The notes under the pieces: model-generated
Database searches by the model: none
Seen by the model: only the letters and a program-made list of their open reading frames with translations
Told to the model about the DNA's origin: nothing
DNA from: Eubacteriales bacterium
GTDB taxonomy: Bacteria > Bacillota > Clostridia > Oscillospirales > Oscillospiraceae
NCBI GenBank assembly: GCA_030529655.1
Contig: JAUMWJ010000011.1
Location: 1 to 51,338, forward strand
Direction: 5' to 3'
DNA length: 51,338 bases
Shown: one piece after another, positions 8,563-15,595 of the stretch
Layout: every line of letters starts with the position of its first letter
Position numbering within the stretch: position 1 is the first letter of the stretch
Made by a program: the position numbers and the translations under genes

Positions 8563-9219
8563 TTATTCTGCCGATGTATCAGTGGGATTTTCAGAGTTTT
8601 CAGGGGTTTCGGTTTCTTCAATTTGTGTCGGCTGTTCGGATTCTTTTATTTCAGGCGACGGTGACTGCACTGGATTGGGTGCAGAAACCTTTGGGGGCAG
8701 CGCAGATTGCATCGGTGCAGATTGTGTCGGCGTATGGTTGCCGTTTACCGTGGCGTTATTACTACCAATTTCCCCTGTTCCCGAATAGGTGCCCCAGATG
8801 GCTTGGAAAGAAATGCTGTCACAGTTTTTCACTGTAAAGGACAGTGTGCCATTCTTTGCAATTGGTGCGGTATGTTTCTCCGTGCCATCCACAGTGACCT
8901 TGCAGAAACCGGTCTTTCCTGTTCCCTTCGCCTTCAGTGTCACGGTATAAGTTTTGCTTGGATCAAGCGTATATGTTCCATTTGAAGAGGAAACCGTAGT
9001 ATCGCCATCCTTAACCTCTACATCAACATCATAGTTTGCCGCCTGGATGGTAATGACCTGACTGGTGACCGTGTCGGTGTACCATGCCCAAGTCGTACCT
9101 ATCAGGCAGATCAGACAAACGACGATGCCAATAACAGATGCCACAATCGATCTTGTCATGTCCTGTTCCGTAACCTTTTTATGCTTCGATGGCTCATATT
9201 GTCCATGAATAAGTCGCAA
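8563..9219 (-). CDS. Exported protein with SipW-type signal peptide and Pro/Ser/Glu tail
   Basis: 218 residues. A basic N-terminus precedes one hydrophobic segment (about 24-44) ending GTTWAWYTDTVTSQVITIQA. This matches the SipW-dependent signal pattern AWF/YTD with a downstream conserved strand, as in TasA and camelysin. A single small beta-domain (about 50-150, YDVDVEVKDGDTTVSSSNGTY) follows. The last 65 residues are low-complexity, rich in Pro, Ser, Gln and Glu, like a wall-spanning or spacer region without a sorting motif. The start is TTG, six bases after GGGAGGGG. It is the last gene of the cluster. Role in a surface fibre is inferred. Confidence 0.75.
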   Translation of the reverse strand: MRLIHGQYEPSKHKKVTEQDMTRSIVASVIGIVVCLICLIGTTWAWYTDTVTSQVITIQAANYDVDVEVKDGDTTVSSSNGTYTLDPSKTYTVTLKAKGTGKTGFCKVTVDGTEKHTAPIAKNGTLSFTVKNCDSISFQAIWGTYSGTGEIGSNNATVNGNHTPTQSAPMQSALPPKVSAPNPVQSPSPEIKESEQPTQIEETETPENSENPTDTSAE

Positions 9220-9244
9220 GTCAGACCCCTCCCATCCTCATAAT

Positions 9245-9311
9245 GCAGCGGTCAAAAGATACAAAGTATTCCTTATATCCTTTGATCGCTGCCCGACCGC
9301 AAAGGGTCGGG
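9245..9311 (-). repeat. Double-hairpin element, copy A
   Basis: Stem 1 is GCAGCGGTCAAAAGATA (9245-9261) with TATCCTTTGATCGCTGC (9276-9292). Stem 2 is CCCGACC (9292-9298) with GGTCGGG (9305-9311). It sits between the stop at 9328 and the start at 9219. No T run follows in transcript direction, so it is not a standard terminator. Copies B, C and D share the architecture. Confidence 0.75.
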
Positions 9312-9327
9312 TAGCCGTATGTATTTC

Positions 9328-9993
9328 TTATGGTATTTGCTCGATAGTGCCCGTCTGTGACGCGGTCACATTGACGCCAAGATCCACTCGAGGCACCTGC
9401 GTGCCGCGATAATTCGCCTCGTTGCCAACCACTTCCGGCATATACACCACGATCGCCGCAAACTCTTCCGCATCTGGTGCTAATTGATGGCGGTGCTGGG
9501 CAAAGCTATTCAGCGGATTGGCGGCAATATTGCGAGCACCGTGACGGTCGGCAATCTGCTGCATAAGCTCCGCTTCATTTGTGCCGAAAACAACACCGAA
9601 TTTCAAATATTGCGGCAGATGGATCACTGCGCCGGTTTCTGTTTTGCCATCCACCCAGTTATCCAAAATGACAGAAAAGCGATAGTCAAAATCTACATTG
9701 CCTGCGTTTTTAATTTTCACATACACTGTCTGCGTATAACCGGGCTCATACAGCGCCTCATCATCAAAAATCTTCGTGGTTTCATCGACCTGTTCATAGA
9801 CAAAGTGACCGTTGCCTTGATCGACCCTGTGGTAAAGCTCCACACTGACATCGCCGATTACAAATGTATTGACGGCCTTTTGGGAGGTGTCGGTAAACCA
9901 TGCCAATGTGGAGGTTGCTCCCAATATGACCCAGACCAATATCAAGAGGATACTGATTGAAAGCGCCGTTTTTGTGAAAGTTTTACGCTTCAA
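9328..9993 (-). CDS. TasA/camelysin-like protein with SipW-type signal peptide
   Basis: 221 residues. A hydrophobic segment (about 10-33) ends TSTLAWFTDTSQKAVNTFVIGDVSVEL, the clearest SipW-cognate signal in the cluster. The mature part is a predicted beta-sandwich with YVKIKNAGNVDFDYRFSV, a pattern seen in TasA-like fibre subunits. The start is TTG (9993), seven bases after AGAGGG and four bases after the preceding stop, so translation is coupled to the anchor protein. Cleavage by one of the two SipW-type peptidases upstream is inferred. Confidence 0.75.
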   Translation of the reverse strand: MKRKTFTKTALSISILLILVWVILGATSTLAWFTDTSQKAVNTFVIGDVSVELYHRVDQGNGHFVYEQVDETTKIFDDEALYEPGYTQTVYVKIKNAGNVDFDYRFSVILDNWVDGKTETGAVIHLPQYLKFGVVFGTNEAELMQQIADRHGARNIAANPLNSFAQHRHQLAPDAEEFAAIVVYMPEVVGNEANYRGTQVPRVDLGVNVTASQTGTIEQIP

Positions 9994-9997
9994 TACC

Positions 9998-10675
9998 TCA
10001 CCCTCTTTTCTCTGTTTCGTCGTCCTTGTTCCTCTTTTTCCAAAGCACCAGCCATATGACCAGTCCTGCCGCGCATACAGCGGCTATCCCGATCCATAGA
10101 CCCAGGTTGGTTTCATCGCCGGTTTGCGGCTGCGGATCGGTATTTTCTACAGGCAACTCTTCTACCATAAACTGCCACTGAACCGCACCCAGCTTCTGTT
10201 GATAGATATTATCAAGACTGGTAGGCACCGTCAGCGTGACATCCAACTGAGTCTTGCCGCCGGAATACAGTGTACCCAGCAGCATCCAGTTGTTCAATCC
10301 TGCGCTTTCATTGGCGGCTGCGTCAAATAGAGGAGTATCCTCTGCCTTTTTGACCGTCAGATGCAGTTCCTTCAAAAACTCATTGGATGCTTCATCATTT
10401 GCACCGCGAATACGCAGATAGATTTTTACCTTGACTTTTTTGTTGGCGTTGTTCTTCACCTCGATCTTTTGCCTCAGCACATCGCCGGGCATCACATCCT
10501 TAAAATTAGGAAACAGATCGGTGGGTGAATATTTGCTGCCCGGAGCGAATATGAACTCGCCGGCATTGCCGCTGTAAGTGACATTGGCATCCGCCGCCAG
10601 CGCCTGAACCGGAGCTGTACATAGCAACAGCAGCATAAAGAAGCATGACATCATTCTGCTCATTTTTTTCTTCAT
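9998..10675 (-). CDS. Sec-exported surface protein with LPXTG-like sorting signal
   Basis: 225 residues. An ordinary Sec signal peptide (KKKMSRMMSCFFMLLLLC, then APVQALAADA as type I cleavage site) distinguishes it from its SipW-type neighbours. The mature domain starts NVTYSGNAGEFIF and includes IEVKNNANKKVKVKIYLRIRG, a beta-strand pattern like the other subunits. The C-terminus reads QPQTGDETN, a membrane segment, then KKRNKDDETEKRG, which is the form of a sortase sorting signal with Q in place of L. It may anchor the fibre to the wall. The start ATG at 10675 is inferred from GAGG eight bases upstream; no sortase gene is in the window. Confidence 0.75.
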   Translation of the reverse strand: MKKKMSRMMSCFFMLLLLCTAPVQALAADANVTYSGNAGEFIFAPGSKYSPTDLFPNFKDVMPGDVLRQKIEVKNNANKKVKVKIYLRIRGANDEASNEFLKELHLTVKKAEDTPLFDAAANESAGLNNWMLLGTLYSGGKTQLDVTLTVPTSLDNIYQQKLGAVQWQFMVEELPVENTDPQPQTGDETNLGLWIGIAAVCAAGLVIWLVLWKKRNKDDETEKRG

Positions 10676-10685
10676 AGCCACTGCC

Positions 10686-11240
10686 TCAACTTTCCGTCGG
10701 CCAGCCGAGAACATTCATCGGCGATGTTGCCGGATTGTTCTCACTCTGTACCGCATAGGCCTTGACGGTAAGTGTCAGCGTCTTGTCCAGATAGCTGGTA
10801 TCCATACTGCCGGCTATCTTGACCTGCGTAAACAGCTTTTCCGTTACGGCGCCGGGCTGAACCGGCTTGTTGTAATAATAGAATCCGTCATTACCGGCGA
10901 TCCAGTCATCCAGATTCAGGTCAAGCTCAAATAAATCGGCAGAGAGACTGTCATCATCAATGCCGTTTTCCAATTTTACGCGCAGCCAGAAAGAATGATT
11001 GCCGATATTGGCAACCGTCACCTTTTTGGCAATCGTACTGCCGGGCATAACATAAACGCCTTCTTCGGGGAAATCCTGATCGCCCATTTTTTCGATGATC
11101 TCCATTTTAATATCACCGCTGGTGATCACATTGGTGGCCGCACCCGACACCGTGTAGTACGCCACCGTTTCTTGGGTTAAAAGCGTAACAAGCGATGCCG
11201 CCAAGGCAAGCATACACATCATAAACTTCGAGTGCCGCAC
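10686..11240 (-). CDS. Exported protein with SipW-type signal peptide
   Basis: 184 residues with GTG start at 11240, six bases after AAGGAGGG. A hydrophobic segment (about 7-26) ends TVAYYTVSGAATNVITSGDIKMEI, a SipW-type signal. The mature domain contains YVMPGSTIAKKVTVANIGNHSFWLRVKLENG, the beta-sandwich pattern of TasA-like proteins. First gene of the distal four-gene unit (gaps 10 bp, 4 bp, then 108 bp). It has its own candidate promoter at 11354-11384. Confidence 0.75.
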   Translation of the reverse strand: MRHSKFMMCMLALAASLVTLLTQETVAYYTVSGAATNVITSGDIKMEIIEKMGDQDFPEEGVYVMPGSTIAKKVTVANIGNHSFWLRVKLENGIDDDSLSADLFELDLNLDDWIAGNDGFYYYNKPVQPGAVTEKLFTQVKIAGSMDTSYLDKTLTLTVKAYAVQSENNPATSPMNVLGWPTES

Positions 11241-11353
11241 GTCAGATCCCTCCTTCTGTTTATAGGTAACCGTCCACATCATATATTGTCGGCGCTGCTG
11301 CTGACAATGCAGGACGCATTCGGATATATCTTACCGCTAATCGTTTCTTTTTT

Positions 11354-11384
11354 AGTATACTGCACTTGCGTTTTTTTTCGTCAA
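11354..11384 (-). promoter_or_regulatory. Possible internal promoter of the distal surface-protein genes
   Basis: TTGACG (11379-11384) and TATACT (11354-11359) lie 19 bp apart, a long spacer. It is in the otherwise gene-free 349-bp gap 11241-11589, which also holds hairpin copy B and a weak stem ATTGTC/GACAAT at 11286-11309. Confidence 0.45.
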
Positions 11385-11508
11385 GTATGTTCCCGTGTTT
11401 GATTCAGCGTTCCTTATTTTTGTAAAACCCCTATGCGTATAAGATATTTTCACATCCCAAATGCAAACACAGGCCATCGCTGTATCATATCAAGTTTTCA
11501 TATCTGCA

Positions 11509-11573
11509 CGGTGATCAAAACACACAAAGACAATGCGTGTTTTGATCACCGCCCGACCCCGTACAGGGTCGGG
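11509..11573 (-). repeat. Double-hairpin element, copy B
   Basis: Stem 1 is a perfect 15 bp, CGGTGATCAAAACAC (11509-11523) with GTGTTTTGATCACCG (11537-11551). Stem 2 is CCCGACCC (11552-11559) with GGGTCGGG (11566-11573). It follows the stop at 11590. No T run follows stem 1. Confidence 0.8.
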
Positions 11574-11589
11574 TAGTGGGGTTGATAAT

Positions 11590-12372
11590 TTAGTCGGTCA
11601 CAAAGTTGGGCAGCTTTGTGGAGTCGGTCGTAGGATCACCGAATGCGGCATTCAGCGCGGAAGCGGCATCAGTAAAGCCATCGGCCTGTACTGCCTGCGT
11701 AGCGACATAGATCGTAATGGGCTTATCTGCTTTCTGAGTGGAGGTATAGTTGCCTTTCACCAGATAGCCATCAGCGTTCACATCAGTTTTCTCATCCAGG
11801 TATACACCCTTCAAAACGCGAGTGGTGGTTGCATCCTTCGCAAGGGCATCCGTATATGTAGCCATATAGACGTTGTAAACAACACCGTTAATAGTTTTTT
11901 CTATCACAATCCAGTTGCCACTGGCATTTTTCCAATTCCAACCGGTAAAGTTGGAGTTGAAATGCAGCATGTTGTTGCTGGCAGTATCATCATCCAGTGT
12001 CTTGGGGATGGCAATAAAGGTGCGGACATAGGCGGGGTTATTGCCGTCGTTCGTAACGGTAACGATCTTGTCCTGATAGTTCTTGGCATTACCAGGGTTG
12101 ACTGCTTCATTTGCACCGTTGTTACCAACGCTGCCGACGATAGGCAGCAAAACCTTGTTCTGCACGAAAGGCTCCAGCTCATTATCGATAGGATTGCCAT
12201 TTTCGTTCAATTTACGCTGCTGCTCATTCTGCACAATGTGGATCTTGCCGATGGTGAAAACATTGGTTGCCTGATCCTTGGCGGTAAACCAAGCGAGAGA
12301 TGTGCCGATCACTGCGATGGCAGCAATAATAGCCACAACAGCCAAGGCAAGAATCTTTTTCTTTGCTTTCAT
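11590..12372 (-). CDS. TasA-like major fibre-subunit candidate, SipW-dependent
   Basis: 260 residues, the largest exported protein of the cluster. After KAKKK and a hydrophobic segment (about 6-27) comes GTSLAWFTAKDQATNVFTIGKIHI, a textbook SipW-type signal and first strand. The mature part has VLLPIVGSVGNNGANEAVNP, then KIVTVTNDGNNPAYVRTFIAIP, as in TasA/BsaA-like proteins that polymerise into biofilm fibres. RBS AGAGGA precedes the ATG. It lies 56 bp after a signal peptidase gene, mirroring the sipW-tasA pairing in Bacillus. Polymer formation is inferred. Confidence 0.8.
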   Translation of the reverse strand: MKAKKKILALAVVAIIAAIAVIGTSLAWFTAKDQATNVFTIGKIHIVQNEQQRKLNENGNPIDNELEPFVQNKVLLPIVGSVGNNGANEAVNPGNAKNYQDKIVTVTNDGNNPAYVRTFIAIPKTLDDDTASNNMLHFNSNFTGWNWKNASGNWIVIEKTINGVVYNVYMATYTDALAKDATTTRVLKGVYLDEKTDVNADGYLVKGNYTSTQKADKPITIYVATQAVQADGFTDAASALNAAFGDPTTDSTKLPNFVTD

Positions 12373-12428
12373 GGTTTTCTTCCTCTCAAAAAAATTTTAT
12401 ATAAGCGGGAATCCACTAATATACGCTT

Positions 12429-12962
12429 TTACTGCATTACTTCCTCTTTTAATTTCTTCTTGCCTTTGATGATGTCAGGCACAAAAACAACCAGCAGCAG
12501 CGCAAGGCCGCTTGCCACGGCAATGTAAGTGCCGGGAGGATTCTGCACCCAGGCGGAAACATAGCCCAGATACGGAAGGGCAAATATCGGCTTGCCGATC
12601 AGATTATTGTAATGCACAGGATTGGCATCCGCTGCTTCATTGGCATCACCCTTGGTGTAGAACCAATGATTATCTGCATCAATTTCGACCACTCTATGTG
12701 TTGCCACCACCAGATCCTCGTTCAGGACAAAGGTAATGGGATCTCCGACTTTGATGTCCTTAGCGTCAACCTTTTTCACATAAATCAGGTCCCCCACACT
12801 GTATGTAGGTTCCATAGATCCGGAAATCACCGTGTAAACATCCAGTCCCACCAGTCTTGCGCCCATCAACAGCACTGCGAACAGAACCACCAGGCAGACC
12901 AAAACGGTGGAGATAACATTCCACGCTTTTTGCAGCTTTCCGTTCGATTGATTTGTTTCCAT
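12429..12962 (-). CDS. sipW: SipW-type (ER-type) signal peptidase I, second copy
   Basis: 177 residues with membrane segments at about 15-40 and 145-163. The catalytic Ser is in ISGSMEP (Ser49) and a His replaces the usual Lys at ATHR (His89); GDANEAAD follows. That is the archaeal/ER Ser-His arrangement typical of SipW, which releases TasA-like preproteins at the outer face of the membrane. Length equals the family's usual 180-190. The ATG at 12962 is chosen because AAAGGAG lies eight bases upstream. Flanked by two TasA-like genes. Confidence 0.9.
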   Translation of the reverse strand: METNQSNGKLQKAWNVISTVLVCLVVLFAVLLMGARLVGLDVYTVISGSMEPTYSVGDLIYVKKVDAKDIKVGDPITFVLNEDLVVATHRVVEIDADNHWFYTKGDANEAADANPVHYNNLIGKPIFALPYLGYVSAWVQNPPGTYIAVASGLALLLVVFVPDIIKGKKKLKEEVMQ

Positions 12963-12997
12963 GTCGTTTTGCTCCTTTAAAACCGTATTGCCATCAA

Positions 12998-13060
12998 CAG
13001 TGAACAAAGGATACAAATACTCTTTATATCCTTTGTTCGCTGCCCAAACGATCCGTTTGG
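12998..13060 (-). repeat. Double-hairpin element, copy C
   Basis: Stem 1 is CAGTGAACAAAGGATA (12998-13013) with TATCCTTTGTTCGCTG (13027-13042). Stem 2 is CCAAACG (13044-13050) with CGTTTGG (13054-13060): a different sequence from copies A, B and D but the same pairing. It lies between the TasA-like gene ending at 13111 and sipW. Confidence 0.75.
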
Positions 13061-13110
13061 ACAGCGGAAATCAGTCATCTGAAATTCTGATACTACCGTT
13101 TTGCTTGCCC

Positions 13111-13761
13111 TTAGTTTGCCGTCAGCAGTGCAAAAGCGCCTTGTGCATTGGTGACAGTTGCGGGCAGGTTGTCAGCCTGAATGGCTTCAGCCACGATATC
13201 CAGGGTAAAATCAGTCATGCCGGCAAAGTCGGCCTGCACAAACTGAGTGGGAATCGTCACAGAGGTGAAGAGAATTTCATCACTGTTCGGAGCCAACACG
13301 CGGTTGAGATAGTACACATATGTAAGCGTATCACCATTTGTATCTGCGATAACTTCACCGCGCGTCCACTTAGCAGCATCATAACCGCCAAAAATAGTTG
13401 CCAAATCGGAGATGCCGTACTTGTTGCAAGCAGTCGTCCATGCGTTGGCGTGGTTGACGGTTACCTTCACGCGAGCATACTCATTGTATGCACCTGTGTT
13501 CTGAATGGTGGGGTCCTTGCTCAGCTGAGAGCCGGGCAGAATGTTTTCAAAGGTAAGACCAACATCTTCCTTGTCACCATTCGCTTTATGCTCAAACAGA
13601 TCGATGGAAAAATCGACTTTATCTTCGCTGTCGGTAGCCACTTTGAAAGTATTTTTTACCTCATCCTTTGCGTTGAACCATGCCAAAGATCCCACGGAGA
13701 GGATCGCCACCACGCACAGTACCAGAGCCAGCGTCAGGACCTTCTTCTTGTTCATTTTCAT
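13111..13761 (-). CDS. TasA-like protein with SipW-type signal peptide
   Basis: 216 residues. KMNKKK and a hydrophobic segment (about 8-25) lead to VGSLAWFNAKDEVKNTFKVA, the SipW-cognate signal. The mature domain has FENILPGSQLSKDPTIQNTGAYNEYARVKVTV, a typical TasA/camelysin strand pair. AAGGAGG lies seven bases before the ATG. It is the second gene of the operon, between the two signal peptidases. Signal region closely resembles that of 11590-12372, so the two probably share a peptidase and polymer. Confidence 0.8.
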   Translation of the reverse strand: MKMNKKKVLTLALVLCVVAILSVGSLAWFNAKDEVKNTFKVATDSEDKVDFSIDLFEHKANGDKEDVGLTFENILPGSQLSKDPTIQNTGAYNEYARVKVTVNHANAWTTACNKYGISDLATIFGGYDAAKWTRGEVIADTNGDTLTYVYYLNRVLAPNSDEILFTSVTIPTQFVQADFAGMTDFTLDIVAEAIQADNLPATVTNAQGAFALLTAN

Positions 13762-13819
13762 AGTTGCTTCCTCCTTTCTTCAAAACTACCGTCTTTTGAT
13801 ATCGATATCTCATATCAAA

Positions 13820-13888
13820 CGACGATTAAAAGGCACAAGCAATGATCTTGCGCCTTTTAATCGCCGCCCGACCTCAAAAGAGGTCGGG
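13820..13888 (-). repeat. Double-hairpin element, copy D
   Basis: Stem 1 is CGACGATTAAAAGGC (13820-13834) with GCCTTTTAATCGCCG (13852-13866). Stem 2 is CCCGACCTC (13867-13875) with GAGGTCGGG (13880-13888). It lies between the first signal peptidase and the first TasA-like gene. Further along the transcript a third stem, TTTGATAT/ATATCAAA, follows. Confidence 0.8.
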
Positions 13889-13898
13889 GCATGCGGAA

Positions 13899-14624
13899 TT
13901 ATTGCGGATCGGGCTTGCTCTCTGTTTCTGCCGGAGCGGAAGCAGCAGCTGCTGACGCATTCTGTGCCATCTGTGCCTTCAAAGCCAACAGCTCCGCCAT
14001 CATTTCTTCAGAACGCTTACGCTCCTCAGCGATCTCCGCCTTTTCAGCCTGCAGCTCGGCTACCTGCTCCGACTTGTACTGTCGGAACAGCTTCACCGTA
14101 TTCAACGCCTGCATACCGATCAGAACGAGGAACGGAACAAGAATGCAAACGATATAGCCGGGTACGGTCTTTAAGAACTGGAAGAAGGTGCCGAGTTTTG
14201 CAACGCTGAACTGGTATTTACCGTTAATAAACGGGTAAGTTACTACCAATTCATCGTCGGTACCGGTGGTCGTACCGTATGTAATGAAGCCGGGATCACC
14301 GTTGGCATCTGTGGTTCGGGCACGAATCTTATGGGTAACAACTTCGCCGTAATTTTCCTGGTTTTGAGAAGTGTAGGAGATGATGTCGCCCTCTTGCAGC
14401 GTGTCGGGATCAACATTCTTGACAAACACCACATCGCCTGCGCTGAAATCTGTGGCACTCATTGAATCGGACAGCACGATGAATGCCTTAAAACCGAACA
14501 AATTTCTGTCGTTTCGATTAAAAGTCGCCACCGAAATGATAGTAAACACCATCACCAAAACAGCAATCACTGCTACCAGAATGGTAAAAACTTTTTTTAC
14601 TGTTTGCCATGTCTTTTTCATCAT
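13899..14624 (-). CDS. SipW-type signal peptidase I with cytoplasmic coiled-coil tail
   Basis: 241 residues, about 60 longer than a usual SipW. Membrane segments lie at about 13-35 and 155-175. The nucleophile is in LSDSMSA (Ser54) and the general base in VVTHKI (His98), the Ser-His form. The acidic GDxN motif of the other copy is replaced by TGTDDE. After the second membrane segment a roughly 65-residue extension forms a charged coiled coil (VAELQAEKAEIAEERKR) and ends in an Ala/Pro/Glu tail. It is the first gene of the operon. Division of labour with the 12429-12962 enzyme is inferred; an ATG three bases downstream is also possible. Confidence 0.88.
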   Translation of the reverse strand: MMKKTWQTVKKVFTILVAVIAVLVMVFTIISVATFNRNDRNLFGFKAFIVLSDSMSATDFSAGDVVFVKNVDPDTLQEGDIISYTSQNQENYGEVVTHKIRARTTDANGDPGFITYGTTTGTDDELVVTYPFINGKYQFSVAKLGTFFQFLKTVPGYIVCILVPFLVLIGMQALNTVKLFRQYKSEQVAELQAEKAEIAEERKRSEEMMAELLALKAQMAQNASAAAASAPAETESKPDPQ

Positions 14625-14728
14625 TTTTACTCCTTACATATGTGATCTCGACAGCTTTTATGCTGCCGCAAAAAGTCGACCGTATGATTCTCTAGGCATA
14701 CTAAGCGCAATGATACATTCTCTTTTTC

Positions 14729-14756
14729 ATTCTATCACAAATCTTATATATTTCAA
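14729..14756 (-). promoter_or_regulatory. Sigma-A promoter of the SipW/TasA-like operon
   Basis: TTGAAA (14751-14756) and TAGAAT (14729-14734) are 16 bp apart, giving a leader of roughly 95 bases before the first signal peptidase. The leader contains an imperfect stem (GTCGACTTTTTGCGGCAGC... GCTGTCGAG region). Confidence 0.65.
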
Positions 14757-14800
14757 GGATTTTCCGTGAAAATTTTCTGCTTTTATGAAGCAGTCGCAGA

Positions 14801-15595
14801 CTATGATCGGGCATACAGCAGGCCAATCAGCCAGTTGAGGAATCGGCAGGGTAAAATGCGACTTAAAATGACAAACAGTTGATAGCTTCCGCCAATGGTG
14901 TACAGCGGTTTTACCGTTTTCTTCATCGCCACGCGGGCGATAAATTTGCCTGCTACCGCCGGATCCATACCGGTCTGCTCGTCATGCTCCATACGGTGTA
15001 CAGAGCGCTCGATGCGTCCACCATATATGTCATCGCCCACGATGACCTTTTCACGGGCTGCTGTGAAGCCGGTTTTAATGTCGCCGGGCTGCACAGCGCA
15101 AACGGATACACCATAGGGGCGCAGCTCATTGGCAAGTGCCATGGTATAGGCATTCACCGCGGCCTTGGTGGCGGAATAATACGCCTGAAACGGAATGGGG
15201 ATCGGCGCCGCCACACTGCTTAAGTTCACGATACGACCGCTGCCGGCCTCGCGCATGACAGGAATCACATGGCGATTGAGATTCACCATGCCAAAGAAGT
15301 TGGCATCAAATAAACGCTTGGCATCCTCCGTCGCGGTGAACTCAATGGCACCGGAAATACCGAATCCGGCATTATTCACCAGCACATCGATATGTCCCTC
15401 TGCCGCCATCACCTGATCAATGGCGGCCTTAACGGTATCCTCTTTGGTAATATCCGCCACGATGTGGCGCAGACCCTCTACCCCTGTTTCACGGCGGCTC
15501 AGTTCATACACGGTATAGCCCTCGTGCAGCAGCGCCAGCGCTGTCTGCTTCCCAATGCCGGAGGTGCCTCCGGTCACTACTGCCACCTTACTCAT
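14801..15595 (-). CDS. Short-chain dehydrogenase/reductase, candidate 3-ketosphinganine reductase
   Basis: 264-residue classical SDR. TGGTSGIG (8-15) binds NAD(P); NNAG lies near 76; LSS near 129 and YYSATK near 145 give the catalytic Ser, Tyr and Lys. The PGDIKTGF segment after the catalytic site and a hydrophobic, basic C-terminus (FVILSRILPCRFLNWLIGLLYARS) suggest membrane association, as in 3-ketodihydrosphingosine reductases. The ATG overlaps the end of the oxoamine synthase gene by 8 bases, so the two are translationally coupled. The ketone made by that synthase is the obvious substrate. Exact substrate is inferred. Confidence 0.72.
   Translation of the reverse strand: MSKVAVVTGGTSGIGKQTALALLHEGYTVYELSRRETGVEGLRHIVADITKEDTVKAAIDQVMAAEGHIDVLVNNAGFGISGAIEFTATEDAKRLFDANFFGMVNLNRHVIPVMREAGSGRIVNLSSVAAPIPIPFQAYYSATKAAVNAYTMALANELRPYGVSVCAVQPGDIKTGFTAAREKVIVGDDIYGGRIERSVHRMEHDEQTGMDPAVAGKFIARVAMKKTVKPLYTIGGSYQLFVILSRILPCRFLNWLIGLLYARS

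Noticed and set aside
11509-11573. Copy B of the double hairpin as a rho-independent terminator
   Set aside because: No T run follows either stem in the transcribed direction, although it follows a gene.
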